Shown here one piece after another: positions 1-12,515 of a stretch of DNA of 64,000 nucleotides (positions within the stretch are counted from its first letter, which is position 1; the number at the start of each line of letters is the position of its first letter). The translations under genes were made by a program, and so were the position numbers. The notes under the pieces are model-generated. The model did not search any database, was not told the DNA's origin, and was given only the letters and a program-made list of their open reading frames with translations. The stretch comes from Ceratobasidium sp. AG-K (Eukaryota > Basidiomycota > Agaricomycetes > Cantharellales > Ceratobasidiaceae), in contig JAWNGF010000003.1 in NCBI GenBank assembly GCA_037039685.1, forward strand, positions 992,001 to 1,056,000. The letters are read 5' to 3'.

Positions 1-508
1 AGCTGTTTAAAAGTCTTACTATCAGACAGGACAGCCAGAACCCGATGTGAAGCTCTACTTCCGTGGTAGCGATTGATGATAGGGAGCCAATGTTGATCGT
101 CTACCGACCTTGTGTTAACCACGGGGTCTCTGCGTAGTTGGCTGGAGCTTGCCAAGTAAAAATACATGAAGACGCGCTGGATTGTCAGATTCGGATCTAC
201 AATGACCTTTTCGCCACTTGGCAACGTCCTGATTACCTCTCGAGAGTCGGGAATTTGCTCAGCAACAAGAGGTGAAACATTGGACTTGATAGCACCAGTC
301 GCAAATACAATGATGGTTATGCTGATGATGAACCCGGCAAATACCCCATTGGGCGAGTTTTGCGATATTCATGTGTCGGTGTATCCGGTAACCTCGCTCC
401 AGCGCATAAGTTGCCTTAGTCTCGCAACGCAGTTACAAGGAAAACACACAAAGTGCACATTGAGGAAGTACGGCAATCCCGCAGCAGGGTTCCAGTATAT
501 TACCTTAC
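1..508. other. 3' flank, no gene seen
   Basis: This stretch lies downstream of the DUF1996 gene stop. The only long open frame, on the plus strand from about 166, has no recognisable domain and overlaps the 3' end of the minus-strand gene. I see no RNA gene or repeat here. Confidence 0.5.
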
Positions 509-2159
509 TCAGAAGAATCTATCACGCACATGCATTCCCGGCATGTCGCGGTGCATATGACCGTAGTGACGCCGCGTGCGGCTCGTAGAAGTGCACTTCT
601 CCGTCTCAGTAATGGTGACAGTCACCGTGACCTTCTCGTGGTTGATGCTATTCGTACAGCTGACGGTGGTCGCGGTGATCGTCGATGAAGGCTTGACTGA
701 GTTGGCGACAACGGATGTGGGTTCGATGGCTGGGATCGGAGTTGCCGTTACAGGGTTCTGGACGCTGGTCACTTGAGCTACGTTAGTCATCGCAGGTGGA
801 GAAATGGTTGAAGTGGCTAGCTGCAAGCGCACACGAACAGTAAGGTTGGATGAAGCCCGAACCGATTGAAACACTTACCCCTGCTAGTGAGCTATACAAA
901 GATTTGCGTGCAGCGCCATCGACGTCCACGAGTCGAAATGCGGCGGTGCTGTTCGCGCACTTGGCTGGGTCAACGTCTCCAATTATGGATGTGTTTAAAA
1001 AGAATTCGCCTCCAACAGGATAGTCCGCGGGGTTTTGGCTGACTAGTTCCTTAGCTTGAGCCTCGCGCCAACCATTGAAGAAGTCTCTGTTGACGCAGGA
1101 ATTTAGAGACGCGCATCTGGTAATATTCATCCTGGCACCTACGCATGATATGTGTAGGATGGCCCGCTAGATAGCTCCAGATAACCCTTGGTCATATCAT
1201 ATTGTCCAGACATGCGATATTGAATCATCAATCTATGAGTGGTGATCCATGTTAAAAAGGACTGGCGGAACATCGGCGGTCTAACGTACCGAATATATGG
1301 AATACGCATGAATCCTTCCTGAGCGGAGCGGGACCAAGTCCAGGTTCCGTCATTCAGCTGCTTAACGAATGAAGGGAAGCCGATGTTGCCTTTCATCCAA
1401 TTCTTGCAGCCTGCGGCGAATGACGGAATACATTAGTGCGATTCCAATAAAGAAAGTACACGATATATCCCTTACATCGATCGGGAAACTCCCAACTAGC
1501 CTGTCCTTTGGTTTTGCCTCCATCTTCTTCGCCGTCGCAGTACCAGTTGACGCCCGATGTCTCCGCATCGGTACTATTGGTAGCAAACGCATTCCCAGTG
1601 ACCATTCGCACGCCTGTAGTCAAATTTGTCAACATCAGGACGGCACATTTCTGGAGTTATATCCAACGAACCTTGAGGAAGAGGATTAACAGGTACACCG
1701 TTGTACTCTGGAATACCCGCGTAATAGGCTCGAAGCTTGACCTCGACAGGGACTCGAGTCTGGCCATTGTTGGTGACGAAAAATAAGGTTGGGATCCAGT
1801 AAGAGGAAGAGTCTTGCTGTGTGCATGAAGTGCAGCCCGCACGAAGCTCATCAGAGGAGTTGGTCGTGCGCGAGATGGCATTAGAGCCAAAGAAAGTGTC
1901 TGATGCCGAATAATGTCAACAGTGGTTCCACATGAATTGCCAGATTTCACTTACGAAGATGGGTGGAGTTAGTGCCAGGCGACATGATAGGGTCAACCAT
2001 ATCACGCTTGAAAGCAGAGCAGTCCTAGGACGAAATTATGAGCATAAACCCAATCATGTCAAGTGGAAACATATACGCACCACATGCGTACGAAAGTAGT
2101 CGGCACGAACTGAGCCAGTCAGTCCTAGGATAGCTAGAGCAATCGCCATAGGAAGCATA
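509..2159 (-). CDS. Secreted DUF1996-domain protein
   Basis: Multi-exon gene read on the minus strand. The start at 2159 gives a signal peptide (MLPMAIALAILGLTGSVRA). The first intron joins HV to DCSAFKRDMVDPIMSPG, the typical N-terminal DUF1996 motif (xxDPIxxPG). Further exons give GCTSCTQQDSSSYWIPTLFF, VRMVTGNAF and, after an intron at about 1142, SYTYHADFFNGW, all diagnostic landmarks of DUF1996. A last exon (509 to about 840) adds a Thr/Ser/Pro-rich tail ending in a His/Arg-rich stretch. The domain is found in fungal secreted or wall-associated proteins, often with WSC domains; its activity is not established. Exons between about 1200 and 1400 are uncertain. No WSC domain is visible. It shares a 595-bp divergent promoter with ARPC4. 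Confidence 0.8.
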
Positions 2160-2754
2160 CTACGATTTAAGTAAAAGAGGGTGTGTAAAAGAGTGTCGAA
2201 AAGGGAAACGAGTGCGCAAAGTTGGAAGAGTTTGGTTTCAGCCAGGCAAAAGTTTGGTGTTTTATGTCTGCAAAACGAGTCCAGAAGTAAAGCACCATAT
2301 GCGAGTCGCATTCCAAATGAGAATCCACTGTGATCGATAAAAGGGGCGGCTCATTTCGTGCCCGCCAGCCGCTTTTCATAATTGCAACAATCATCAACGA
2401 AGCTCGAGATGTTAATTTCTCGAGGGAGAGTCCCCGATTCAATGTTCCTAGAGTCGACATGGTGATGTGAGGGTGGCAAGTATAGATATTGGCGCATATT
2501 GCTCGACAGGCTGATGTGCATATCAAGAACTAAAAAAAACCTGACCGTCAACTAGATAACAGCACCAATCGTCGAATCCGCAGCCTGTTACTAGGTCGAA
2601 CTAGCTAGAAGTCCGGAGCACAGTGACAGGTTCAAGATGCAGCATTTTCTTTGAGAGTTTGTAGATGTCAGCAACGCACTTGGCTTCTGATTGTCCTTGT
2701 TAGTCGCATTTACCTAAACGCCGGAGCAGCCCTTCACGTGATACACCCTCCACC
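2160..2754. promoter_or_regulatory. Divergent promoter region, DUF1996 / ARPC4
   Basis: 595 bp between two divergent start codons. No coding exon, RNA gene or convincing repeat is seen. Presumed to hold both promoters from position only. Confidence 0.4.
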
Positions 2755-3468
2755 ATGGTGAGTACTCACAGGACCTTGTACTCGGCTCGTCTAATAGATC
2801 GTAGTCTCATGCTCTACGGCCCTATCTTGCGGCCGTTCGGGCCACACTCACGGCAGCCATGACTCTCGAAAACTTTTCGTCCCAGGTCGTCGAGCGACAC
2901 AACAAGCCTGAAGTCGAAGTAGGAGCCTCGCTCGAAGTCTTGCTCAACCCGCTCGTGATTTCGCGCTCCAAGACGGAACAGGTGCTCATCGAGCCCTCGG
3001 TCAACTCGATTCGGATGAGCATTCGCATCAAGCAGGCAGACGATATTGAACAGATTTTGTGTCACAAGTTTACGAGGTTTATGATGATGCGCGCGGAGAA
3101 CTTTGTGATTTTGAGGCGGAAACCAATTCAGGTGGGTGGGCTGTATGGCCGAGTTGTGGATACACGAACTAACACGACGCGATACGGCTAGGGATATGAC
3201 ATCTCGTTCTTGATCACCAACTTCCACTCGGAGACCATGCTCAAGCACAAGCTTGTCGACTTTATCATCCAGTATGTCTCCCGAGATATTTGCTTGGACG
3301 CGACTCACATATGTATAGGTTCATGGAGGACGTAGACAAGGAAATATCTGAAATGAAGCTTTCGCTCAACGCCCGAGCGCGTATCGTTGCCGAGTCCTAT
3401 CTCACGGCTGTAAGTTCGCCTCCTGCTCGCTTTGTTCCTGTCTAACGCAGCCCAAACAGTTCGGTTAG
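2755..3468 (+). CDS. ARPC4: Arp2/3 complex subunit 4 (20 kDa)
   Basis: Five exons: 2755-2757, 2805-3131, 3192-3271, 3319-3409 and 3460-3468. The first exon is only the ATG, and splicing gives [16 protein letters not shown]. The segment [19 protein letters not shown] is the near-invariant ARPC4 signature; [20 protein letters not shown] and [19 protein letters not shown] follow. Length (about 168 aa) matches the family. ARPC4 pairs with ARPC2 to form the structural core of the Arp2/3 complex, which nucleates branched actin filaments at the cortex and endocytic patches. The last exon encodes only FG plus stop. Identification is secure; both terminal exons are tiny and easily missed by gene finders. 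Confidence 0.96.
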
Positions 3469-3887
3469 GTCGCGATCGGTTCCTCTGTACACTACCTCGC
3501 CAAGAGTAGCAATAGAAACATGCTTAAATCAATCCCTTGTATACGTAAATTCCTGCATCACGCCCATCACGCCCGTAGGACAACTAAAGCGTGATCAAAT
3601 GCTTAATTGTTGCCCAGTGTTCTCACGGTGATATACCCATGTTAATCCACGAATGGATGGAAGTTGGTTATGGGACGATCGAACGACCCCAAGTGAGATA
3701 ATGGACAATGAAAATGCATTGAAAGGACACAATAACACGACAGCGCGATACGAGACAACCCAACTAGCTAGTAATATCCTAAGTATGCAAAAACGACACA
3801 TTGAATGACTCCCAAGTAGATATACAAATGATAGAAGCGGGAAAAGACAAGCGGTCCGAAATGAAATGCAAAAAGGTCATAATGTCA
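3469..3887. other. 3' intergenic region between convergent genes
   Basis: ARPC4 and the 704-aa protein gene converge here. The sequence is non-coding, with no repeat or RNA gene seen; it presumably holds both polyadenylation signals. Confidence 0.4.
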
Positions 3888-6102
3888 TTAAACTCGCAAT
3901 GCTGCCCTGGCTGGGTTCCGTGGAGGAATCGGTCGGTGCGAGGACTCGTCGGAACATCGGCTGCCCGAAACTCCAGTATTCAAAAGAGTTCGGGCGGGAC
4001 GACTAGGTTCGCACCGTGGCAAATCGTCATCGATTGGTGCACTAGTGGGCAAATTCTCCTTGCCACCATCTCCCAAATCCAGCCTAGGTCGGGCACGGGA
4101 CCGTGGTGGGCGCACGGGGAACCCTTCAACAGCCTTGCCTTTGGCCTTTGAGTTGGAATGACTCGGAAGAGAGCGGGTCGAGTGTGATGTTGAGAAAGCG
4201 CCTTGAATGGAAACCCTGCTTCTTGACCGGGATGAACGCCGCCCACTCCCGCCATGTCGCACAAGTCCAGATCGGATTGAAGGGGACTTGACTATTCGAC
4301 CCCGAGTGCGAGGAGCCTTGCTCGGTCCTAAACGTGTCGACGAAGACGACGCATATAATGGCCGTGCAGTCCGGGGGAGGGTTGGAACAACCATCCACTC
4401 GCCCGAGTGTTGCTTGGCGATTCGTTTGAAGTTGCTTGGCCTCGTCTTCGTCTTTGACAAGCGTTTATGACTCCGCTTTTTACCTTTGATCGCGTATGCA
4501 ATCTTGGGCTCGATAAACGTGTTTTGGGCGTCCTGTCGAGTCTTGTCCGCGGCAGGGATGCCGTTTACGTCCGTCACAGGCACAACAGGCACAGAAGTGA
4601 CAGAGTGTTCAGACACGTATGACGAGCCCCGTGAAACGGGACGACGGGCCGAACGAACTGGAATCGCAGGAGGTGCAGAGAGCAAGGACCTGGATCCCGA
4701 CGCTGCGTTTGAAGGACCAGCAACGGTAGCATGTAGTTCAACGACGCAAGTCTCGTTTGGGACGGTTTCAACCCGTTGCGGCCCTTTGAGAGATTGGATT
4801 TCAAACCGGCTCCGAGTGGGCTGCACGGCGCGCCAGGGAGTGAGTAGAGATCCGGGTTGGCTGGCAGTCATGTGCTCCAGACATTTGTCCATTGTCATTG
4901 GACGGCTCGGGAACGTGTCGGAATCCTCTGAGTTGACACTAGTGCTCGATTCACCCTGCTCCGGGGAGCGAACAGAATGCAGGGTGTCTTCTCCCAGCTC
5001 AAGGGGCTCCTCGACAAGGTGGTGTGATGGATTGCCCCCGTCGCGCTCCATGCTGGAATTGGTGTCGGAATCGTCAAAGGATGCCAGCATCCTTGATAGG
5101 GCAGCATAGAGGATCGAAGTCTCGTGCTCCTTATTGGACGGATTGGAATCGTGCAACAACCCTGCTTCGCTGATGGCGACCATGGTTTCCGATACGCCCA
5201 AGTCGAGTCCCTCCAAAAGTCTCGAGCGTGTTCGATTGAAATTATTGGACGACGGAGAGCTGAGAGTCGTTGGCCGTTTACCACCGGGGTAACCTCTGAG
5301 TGTCTGGGCCACCCCCGCCTTGGTTCCAACCGCGGGGCAAGATAGGGCCGTGGACCCAGATACGGAGCGTGGAATGCGATCAAATTCACCACAATGTGCT
5401 CGCGTGGTGTCGGTGGGGGACTGCACATGCTCGAGCATAGTGCTAAGACTGCCCAAACTCATCATGCGAGTGCCCCGTGCCCGTGGTGAGATCTGCAGGG
5501 GAGGGGGAGTAGGGGTGCACCGAGGGGCAAGGGGCGCAGAGTCCTGAGCGAATTCGGGGAACATGGTCGAATGAATTAGTTGAGGGGGTCCACTACGATC
5601 AATTCTGTGATTAGCGAGATATCATGATTGATGGGAGAAATAAACAAACATTTGCATGGAGCCACCGGTTCTCCTCCGGGAGGGGCGACTGGGGATTAGA
5701 CGAGGTTAGAGCTCGACCAAGTTGAAAGTTGAAATGCACATACGATGTCCCAGCAACCATGGGCTGATTAGGCAGAATGGGGTCTGTCGACTGACGACGG
5801 GGAACAGCAGGCTTGGATTGACGGAAGGTTTGGGCTCTGTGTATCAACGGTCGCACAACGCTGGACTCGGTGGATGGTGATTGCCAACTGTTCCGCTTCC
5901 CCTTGAGCATGGCCTTTGCCTTGTTGACGAACGCTCCCACTGCAGATGGAGATAGCGGGCTGGGAGGGGCTTTGGTGGGCTCCTTGTCGTCCCATTCGAA
6001 GAAACTGAGCGGGGAGAGGGTGATATATCCAGCTCCACTGAGTTGGGGTTTGTGTCGATGAGCAGGGGCATCGGAGAGCGATGAATGAGAGGAGTTGTTC
6101 AT
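3888..6102 (-). CDS. Hypothetical Ser/Arg-rich disordered protein, 704 aa
   Basis: Three exons on the minus strand: 5744-6102, 5650-5688 and 3888-5604. They sum to 2115 nt, an exact open frame of 704 codons plus stop, which supports the joins. I do not recognise a domain. The N-terminal part holds GYITLSPLSFFEWDDKEP and FVNKAKAMLKGKR; the rest is low-complexity Ser/Pro/Arg with a strongly basic C-terminal third (KGKKRSHKRLSKTKTRPSNF, SGRRSSRSRSRVS). A KEN tripeptide (GGKENLPT, coordinates 4053-4061) and an RPRL sequence lie near the C terminus and resemble APC/C degrons. Basic composition suggests a nuclear or nucleic-acid-associated protein, by inference only. Confidence 0.75.
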
Positions 6103-6687
6103 CGTAACGAGCGTGAATGGATCAGTGTGATGATGTTGGGAGCAGTTCGATAGGGTAGGGTATAAAACAGGTCCCCAGAGTCGTCGTGTTCTCCAGAAGA
6201 GGTTTGTTATGCTCTGAGTGTGCCGCTCAAATATTCAAATGGACCCTGAGTCACAAGATTGCCTTACCAGTGGCGGTTCACCTCAAGCCTGTCTGGGAAT
6301 AGGGGGCGATAATCCACGAGACATTGAAGCCGACCATCGTTACCCTGTTCGCCTACCGTCTGCGGACCGTCCATATGTGTCGATTTCTGCTCGCATGGCT
6401 ACAACTTAGCGTCGGTTACGCTCGGTCCTGTGTGAGTACATGTTTGGATTCTGCGCCCGCTTCTGTTTGATCACCGGTCGAGAAGGCGGCTTAAAAATTT
6501 CCCGGCTCGCATACCACCAACTCTACTATGCCGACCTTCGTCCGGGTGAACGTACAGATGGCTAACTGGCAGGCGAAATGACGCGATAAAATATGTACAG
6601 TACGCTAAAGTAGTATGGTATACACAAATAAGTAACAGACGGTTGTCGAACGTCGAATGAGAAAATTGACAGGAATTCAGTTGAGCT
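6103..6687. other. Intergenic, promoter of the 704-aa gene and 3' end of NSE4
   Basis: 585 bp without a supported coding exon. The upstream 150 bp of the 704-aa gene is its likely promoter. Short open frames on both strands lack any family signature. Confidence 0.4.
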
Positions 6688-8093
6688 TTAGTACCACCCC
6701 TTCTTTCCCGGAGGTTGCAAGTTCTTGGAGTAGTCGCGAGTTGGGATGATGGATTCGGTAATGTTGAACACTTCGATTGCACGCTAAAAATAAGTGATTA
6801 TCGGTACCTCCAAATATGGAACGATATCAGCCAAGACATACCTGCCAAGTGGCTACATCAAGTTCCATAACAAGCTGTCTTTTGGTGATCCCACCCTCGT
6901 TGTAGTCCTTTTGCTCCGGGGGCTCGCACGCAACTGGTTCCACGTATCAGCAAGGGAAGCCACGATCATGATGTCACTCACAGATAATTGGCTCATCATC
7001 CTCGACTTCAAACGCAATCTTCGCATCACGAATCATAAACGACACATAAAACATATTTTCAACCGATTGACCAAAGCTTTCAGGATTGATGATAAACTTG
7101 AAAAAGTTGATCCGCTGACACTGTTCCAGCCGCTTGTACACCTGTCAAGGCGTTCAGTACACGAAACAGGGAACAATGTGGCGCAAACAGTACCAGTTTG
7201 ATATTTTCGCTCGTTTCATTTTCTGAACGCTTCAAATCGTCGGCTTCCAACTGTATTCGAGTTAATTATGATTCTGGAATCGAATGAATGACTTGCCTCT
7301 TCGGGCTGAACTTCCGGCTTCTTGTTCTTGTCCAACTTGGCCCGCTGCGTCGCCTGGCGCTTCTTTTGCTCGACCGACAACGGTCCCAACATAAAGTCCA
7401 TCGCAGGGGCGGCGCGACTATGGCCCATGACCCTGGACGTAAGCTTGTTCCACGCAAGCCACTGCCCATTGCCCTCTTCCTCATCCTCCGAGTCGCTTCC
7501 TTCCTGCTGCACGTCTGCGCGCCTACCGCCCAGGAACGTGACGAGTTGCGCCACAAAGTCCGTATCGTCGAATCCACCCGCATCGTGTTTGAGGGATTTG
7601 GCTTTTTGGGAAACCCGGGCTGCGATATTGAGTAAAAGGTGGCTATCGTATATGGCTTCAGATGGGCCCTTGACTGTGATGGAATGAGGGTCAGACGCAT
7701 TCGGGGTACAGAAAGTCGAACCGACTTCGAGTAAAAGCATCATTGGCCTTGGATAAAACCTCCTTCATCTGATTCATGTTAATATGCTTTGCATCCTGTC
7801 CACTTTCTGACAAAACCAAACAACTACGTAATTCACCTATCCACCTTGCAGCCAAACCAATACGCACCGGTAGTAGCGTCCATAAGCTGCCTGTACGCAA
7901 GCCTAACCTCCCGCTTCGCAGCCTCTGGCATATCCGGATCATACGTCAAGGTGCGGTCGTCCCGACCATTTTGCGTCGCCGTCGCCTTGCCCTTGCCCTT
8001 TTGCGTCTGGCTCCAATCGATCCCCTCCATCTCTTCGTCCGAGGCGGCAGCCCTGCTGGCTTGAGTGCCTCGTCCGTTTTGCGAGCGCGCCAT
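6688..8093 (-). CDS. NSE4: SMC5-SMC6 complex kleisin Nse4
   Basis: Multi-exon minus-strand gene. Start ATG at 8093 opens exon 1 with an acidic linker and AKREVRLAYRQLMDATTGAY. Later exons give LGGRRADVQQ, WNKLTSRVMGHSRAAPAMDF, MLGPLSVEQKKR and an EVQPEE segment. The C-terminal exons near 6794-7170 encode, on the minus strand, the winged-helix core recognisable as the Nse4 C-terminal domain (FKFIINPESFGQSVENMFYV-like), ending AIEVFNITESIIPTRDY and stop TAA at 6688-6690. Nse4 bridges the SMC5 and SMC6 heads and works in DNA repair and chromosome segregation. Exon boundaries in the middle are approximate. Confidence 0.87.
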
Positions 8094-8407
8094 TTGCGTG
8101 GTGGTGGCCGAGTTTACGGGGGCGCGTAGCTCATCCAGGGACCGCGTCCGATCAAATCTTGTTTGTTTGTTTATAGGAAAACAGGTGGATAGTCAATCCG
8201 TACGTGGGATGGTACATTACTAGACAATAAGACATAGCTAAAACAATGCAGTCTGAGACCGAGTCGGTGCATAAATGGATATAGGTAACGCTAGAATGCA
8301 AAAAAGTAACCGGTGTCCCGAGAGGATGAGTCCTCAGTGTCAAACAGAATCAAACTGGAATGGTGAAGAGAAAAAAAAATACGCTGAAACGAGAGGCTAG
8401 TCTGGAT
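8094..8407. other. Intergenic between SET9 stop and NSE4 start
   Basis: 314 bp. It holds the NSE4 promoter and the SET9 3' end; an A-rich tract near 8371-8381 is the only notable compositional feature. No gene seen. Confidence 0.4.
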
Positions 8408-11400
8408 TTACCGAGCTAGACTCCCAGTCGCGTCTTCCGCCTTGGACTTGCGACTCGCTTTTTTCGCCCGCTCTTGGCGCATGGCCTTGGACAAAAGCGG
8501 AGCTCCTTTTCCGTCTGGAGCAAACGGAGTCGAGCACTTGCTCTGGGAATCTGTCATGGATACAGGAGTTACAGGGCGGTACGAGTTGGTCGACACCGCT
8601 CGGATGGGTTTCGGGGGTTCGTCAGCGGGTAGAGTGTCGCGTGTGGATAGAAATGGCATGTCAATCGGTTTCAGTGGGTCCGCCCAGTCGTACACGTGAG
8701 GTATGGGGCGTTCCGTCTTGTCGTCGTAAGAGCGGAGCGTAATCGAGCAGGCGAGCGCACGCGGAGCATCGCTGAACGAATTGTTGGCATGGGGGAAACG
8801 GACGGTGGGCAAACGTAGAGGTGGCGCCGGTGCACAAGGAGCAACTTCCTCGCCTTCGTCGTCTATGCCTGTGTACTCGACGACTGGGGCGTTGCACTTG
8901 GACACCAGGCGCGCACCAGATGGACCAATGAGAGATCGGTTGAACGACGTATAGGTATAAACCGGCGGCGCGCGTTGAGAGGGAGGGGCAGGAGCAGGCT
9001 GAATCGTTTCCACGGACAAGTCCGACAAGGTACTCCCCCACTGCGAATCGTCCTCGCTATCGCTGCTCCCCTCGGCAATCAAACTCTCTGCCTGGCCAAT
9101 AATTTCGTTGACCCCATGACGACAGGCGCCCGTCAATGGTGTCCATTTTCTCCACATGCCAGTGGTGCGGAGGGGAAGAGAGTCGTCGATGCATTCGTCA
9201 GGATCACTACCGGGAGAGTCGGAGCGGGGAGGAGAGGGGAGAGAGCAGGGAACGGTGGTGGAACAACGACTGGGAGAGGCTACGCTTCGAGCATCAGGGT
9301 CACAGGGGTCGTAATCGTCGTCCCATTCAGAATCAGCCTCGTCGACTTCGGACGAGTCGCTCGCGGGGTCTTCATTATCACTAGCAGGCGGCGTACGACG
9401 CGAACAGAAATCGACGGGGGGATTATAAACGGGCGGGGGTTTCAAACCGAGGGGAACATTATCCTCGGCTTCAGAACACGTATCGGGATCATCAGACACA
9501 TCCAACGGAGCTTCGCGCACGTCCAGAATAGGGTCGTCTTCGTACACAAAACGAGGGGTACGGCCAAAGCAATGTGGGTTCGGCCGGTACGTCTGCCCAA
9601 GGAACGCGCGGTGTCGAGGGGGAACAAACACAAGCTGGAGCTCCTCAAACGACGAGTTTTCACTCTCGTCGTCGCTGCCCTCGGCTTCGGGTAACAGGTC
9701 TGCTATCCGCCCTGCATCGAGCCCGGGTACGAACACCGTTGCCGGAGTCAAGTCCACCGGGATCAGCTCCCGTGTGTAGCTCAACTGGCAAGCGGGCTCA
9801 ACGTTTTCCTTATCGACGAAAGTTGCGGACGAGGGCTCGGACACACCTGGATTCACAGGGAGCGAATGAATGAGGTTCGTGATCCCTGCGAGCGCGATTT
9901 TTCGCTGCGCCCTCTGTTCCTTGCGTTCCCATCTGCGTTTCCGACGTTCTTCGTTGCGCAGAGCTCGTGCCTCGCGTCGCGCCTGTTTTTCCTTTTTGCG
10001 CTGAATCTTGGCCTCTCGCTCCGCCTTTTGCATATGCCTATGCGCCTTGTGTCGCTTGGCCGCGCGCCTATCCTCATCCTCCTTGTCCGAATCCGCCGAG
10101 CGCTTGAGCGGATTATGATCCACATTCGTCTTGTTACGCAACGCAGATCGCAACGGCCCATGCCGCGCGCTCATCACCTCGACGTCAGAATCATGCTGGA
10201 TCTCGGGCAACGGCACCACCTTGCCAGTCGTGCGTTTTGGCCAATCGACGCCAAAGATCGCAAAGTGACGATCACACCTATTCAAATGAAAGACGTAATG
10301 AGCATAATCCATCGATCCAGCACGGGGTACGCACCGAAAGCATTTAGTGCGCATCTTGGGCGGGTCGTCTCGGTTTGGCTTGGGAAGGGTCGCGAGGCAT
10401 ACTTGACAGTCTTTGCCCTTTCGAGCAACCTTCTTTTCGGGACGGGTGGGAGCGGTGGTAGGAGTCGAGGTGCCTGTCCCAGTTGGGCGGGGAGCGGCCG
10501 GTTTGAGGAAAGCGCGGCGGGTAACGCGAGTAGAAGGTTGTGAAGGGGCCGGGGCAGAAGCAGCGCCCGCACGAGACCGTAATGAGCGTTGTGTGGCCTT
10601 GTCCTTGGCCGCGATCAGGCCTTCGTCGGATAGTGGCGGAGTAGGTACCTGGACTTTGGCGCCGTCTTGCTTGTCCTTGGTCGAGTTTAGGCGCGAGGAA
10701 GACCGCCTAGGTACGGGTTCAGGTGGGCCTTGTGGGGCGGGGGTTGATGCGGCGCTTTCGGTCGGGGTGGACAGCATGCTAGCACGTGTTCTCTTGGTCG
10801 TGACAGTGCTTGCAGACGCAAGAGTGGCGCTCCTGGGCGAATTCAGAGACGGTGCGCTCAAGGCCGAGGACAACAAGGCGGGCCTCGGCGTCCCCGAAGT
10901 AGATACGGCCGACGAGACATCGGATGTTCGAACCCGGAGCTTTAGTCGAGAGGGCCTCGAGTCGGAATCTGCATTGTCGGGTTGAACGAGTCCGAGCCGG
11001 GCGGCTATCCCAGACGCACTGGCAATGGGTCGTTGAGGGGACGATGGCGGTGAGCTGGGGTTGAGGGAGATTCTGACGGGTCGGGGCGAATCCATGTCCG
11101 AGTCGTCTGAGATGTCCATAGGCGCATCGGTTTCTTCTGCTCCTTGGGGAGCTTCATCGGTCTCCTGTCCATCATCCAGCTCGATATCCGTATCCGGGGC
11201 GGCCAGAGTGGGTTCATCAGCCTCGCTGTCGCTAGCGTCAACGATTTCACCGTCCGTATCCGCACAAGACGTGGCGTCATGCTCAATCTCGACCGTATCC
11301 TCGATACCAGACGGAACAGCCACCAACGGAGCCAGCGGCCGGCGGGCGGATAAATTGGTGGGCTCGTCGCGTCTGGGAGTGCTTGTGAGCTTGGATGTGG

Positions 11401-12515
11401 GGGTCGCATCCTGGGGGACATCGTCGGTGCTGGATGCTTCTGCGCCGTCTGGCTCGCTGTTCATTGCAAGCCCGGCCTGTTGCTTCAAGAACTCCTTCTC
11501 CCGCTCGGAATCGCTCGTTTCGGTGTAGGTGCCCGGGGGCGCGTACCCCCCACGCCCGGCATGTTCGCAGGTCGCGCATAGACAATGTTTATTCTGCTTG
11601 CCGACTGCATCAAATCAGCCGAGTCCAAGGGCAAGGGTGAGAAACTCACAGTAGTCCGGTCCGTAGGATGCAGTGATCTCTTCGTTGACGGTAATGGGTC
11701 GTAGGACACGAAAGGTGATGTACTTGCCGTCTCGGAAGAGCTCGGCGTTGGGATTGCAGTCGTGCTGGGACGGATGAGCATTCACGTAAACGACCGAGCG
11801 AGCTACTCACGTTGACAAAGCGAGCAGGGCCGAGGAAGAGCTGATTGCAGCCCTTCTGATGGCTAAAGATGACACTAAAGTCGCGGGAAGCCGACCCACT
11901 GCTCCGCCGGAGTTCGTCGTCTTCCTTGTTGGTGAGATCAGCAATACTGCCCTTGAGCTCGTGGATCTTCTGGCCCTTGAACTCGGAGCCGACAGCGCCC
12001 GCAACGGCTCCGAGCGGCTGAGTCGCAAGCACGCACAGCTCGGATTTGCCGGTCTTCCAGGTGTAGCGCGACGTCGAGGCGATTTCAATCTGGCCGTTGG
12101 GGAGATAGAGCTCGAAGTAGCGCGAGGCGTGGGTCGCAAAGCAGTTGATCTGGCGCTGGGATTTGCCTTTGAGGTACTGCCGGACAGGGGGCAGTTCCAG
12201 CAGCGAATCCACCGCAGGTTCAACAAGCTTGTACGACGGCAGTTTTCCCTTGCCCATCGGCGGGACAGCCAGCCGACGCACGATCCGCAGAATCTCACGC
12301 GGTTCGCACTTTGGCAGCGGGCGCGTCGGGTCCATTTTGTGTACGCCCAGCGGCCGATCGGTGACAAGAGTGTCGATGAGAATGTGGCTGGACACTCATT
12401 AGCCCTGTCCCATGAAAAAACAGCGTGCGCACCTCAGAAAGTCGTCATCGCGAGCCAGGTCCTGGGCCTGCATTGTCGCAACAGTGCGCTGCCAGGAGAT
12501 CTTCTTGGGCGCCAT
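8408..12515 (-). CDS. SET9: SET9-like histone H4-K20 methyltransferase
   Basis: Exons read on the minus strand: 12433-12515, 11811-12387, 11650-11764, then 8408-11604. These joins give an exact frame. The SET core is clear: GCNQLFLGPARFVN joined to HDCNPNAELF (NHxC motif), RPITVNEEITASYGPDYF, then the post-SET cysteines in HCLCATCENAG. This SET plus post-SET arrangement, with an N-terminal helical part (MAPKKISWQRT start), fits the SUV4-20/SET9 family, which methylates histone H4 lysine 20 in DNA-damage signalling and heterochromatin. The family is usually shorter; here the C-terminal extension exceeds 1,000 residues, mostly acidic and Ser/Pro-rich, with a Lys/Arg-rich coiled segment near 9900-10080. 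A Cys cluster (CQVC, CFRC) lies near 10260-10411, where a 57-nt in-frame intron (10278-10334) probably splits it. Unspliced length 1323 aa, spliced 1304 aa. Confidence 0.9.

Noticed and set aside
166..588. Plus-strand frame at the left edge
   Set aside because: It overlaps the 3' end of the DUF1996 gene and has no recognisable feature.
9866..10543. Plus-strand frame of 225 codons
   Set aside because: It lies opposite the SET9 gene and contains only composition-driven Leu/Arg-rich sequence.
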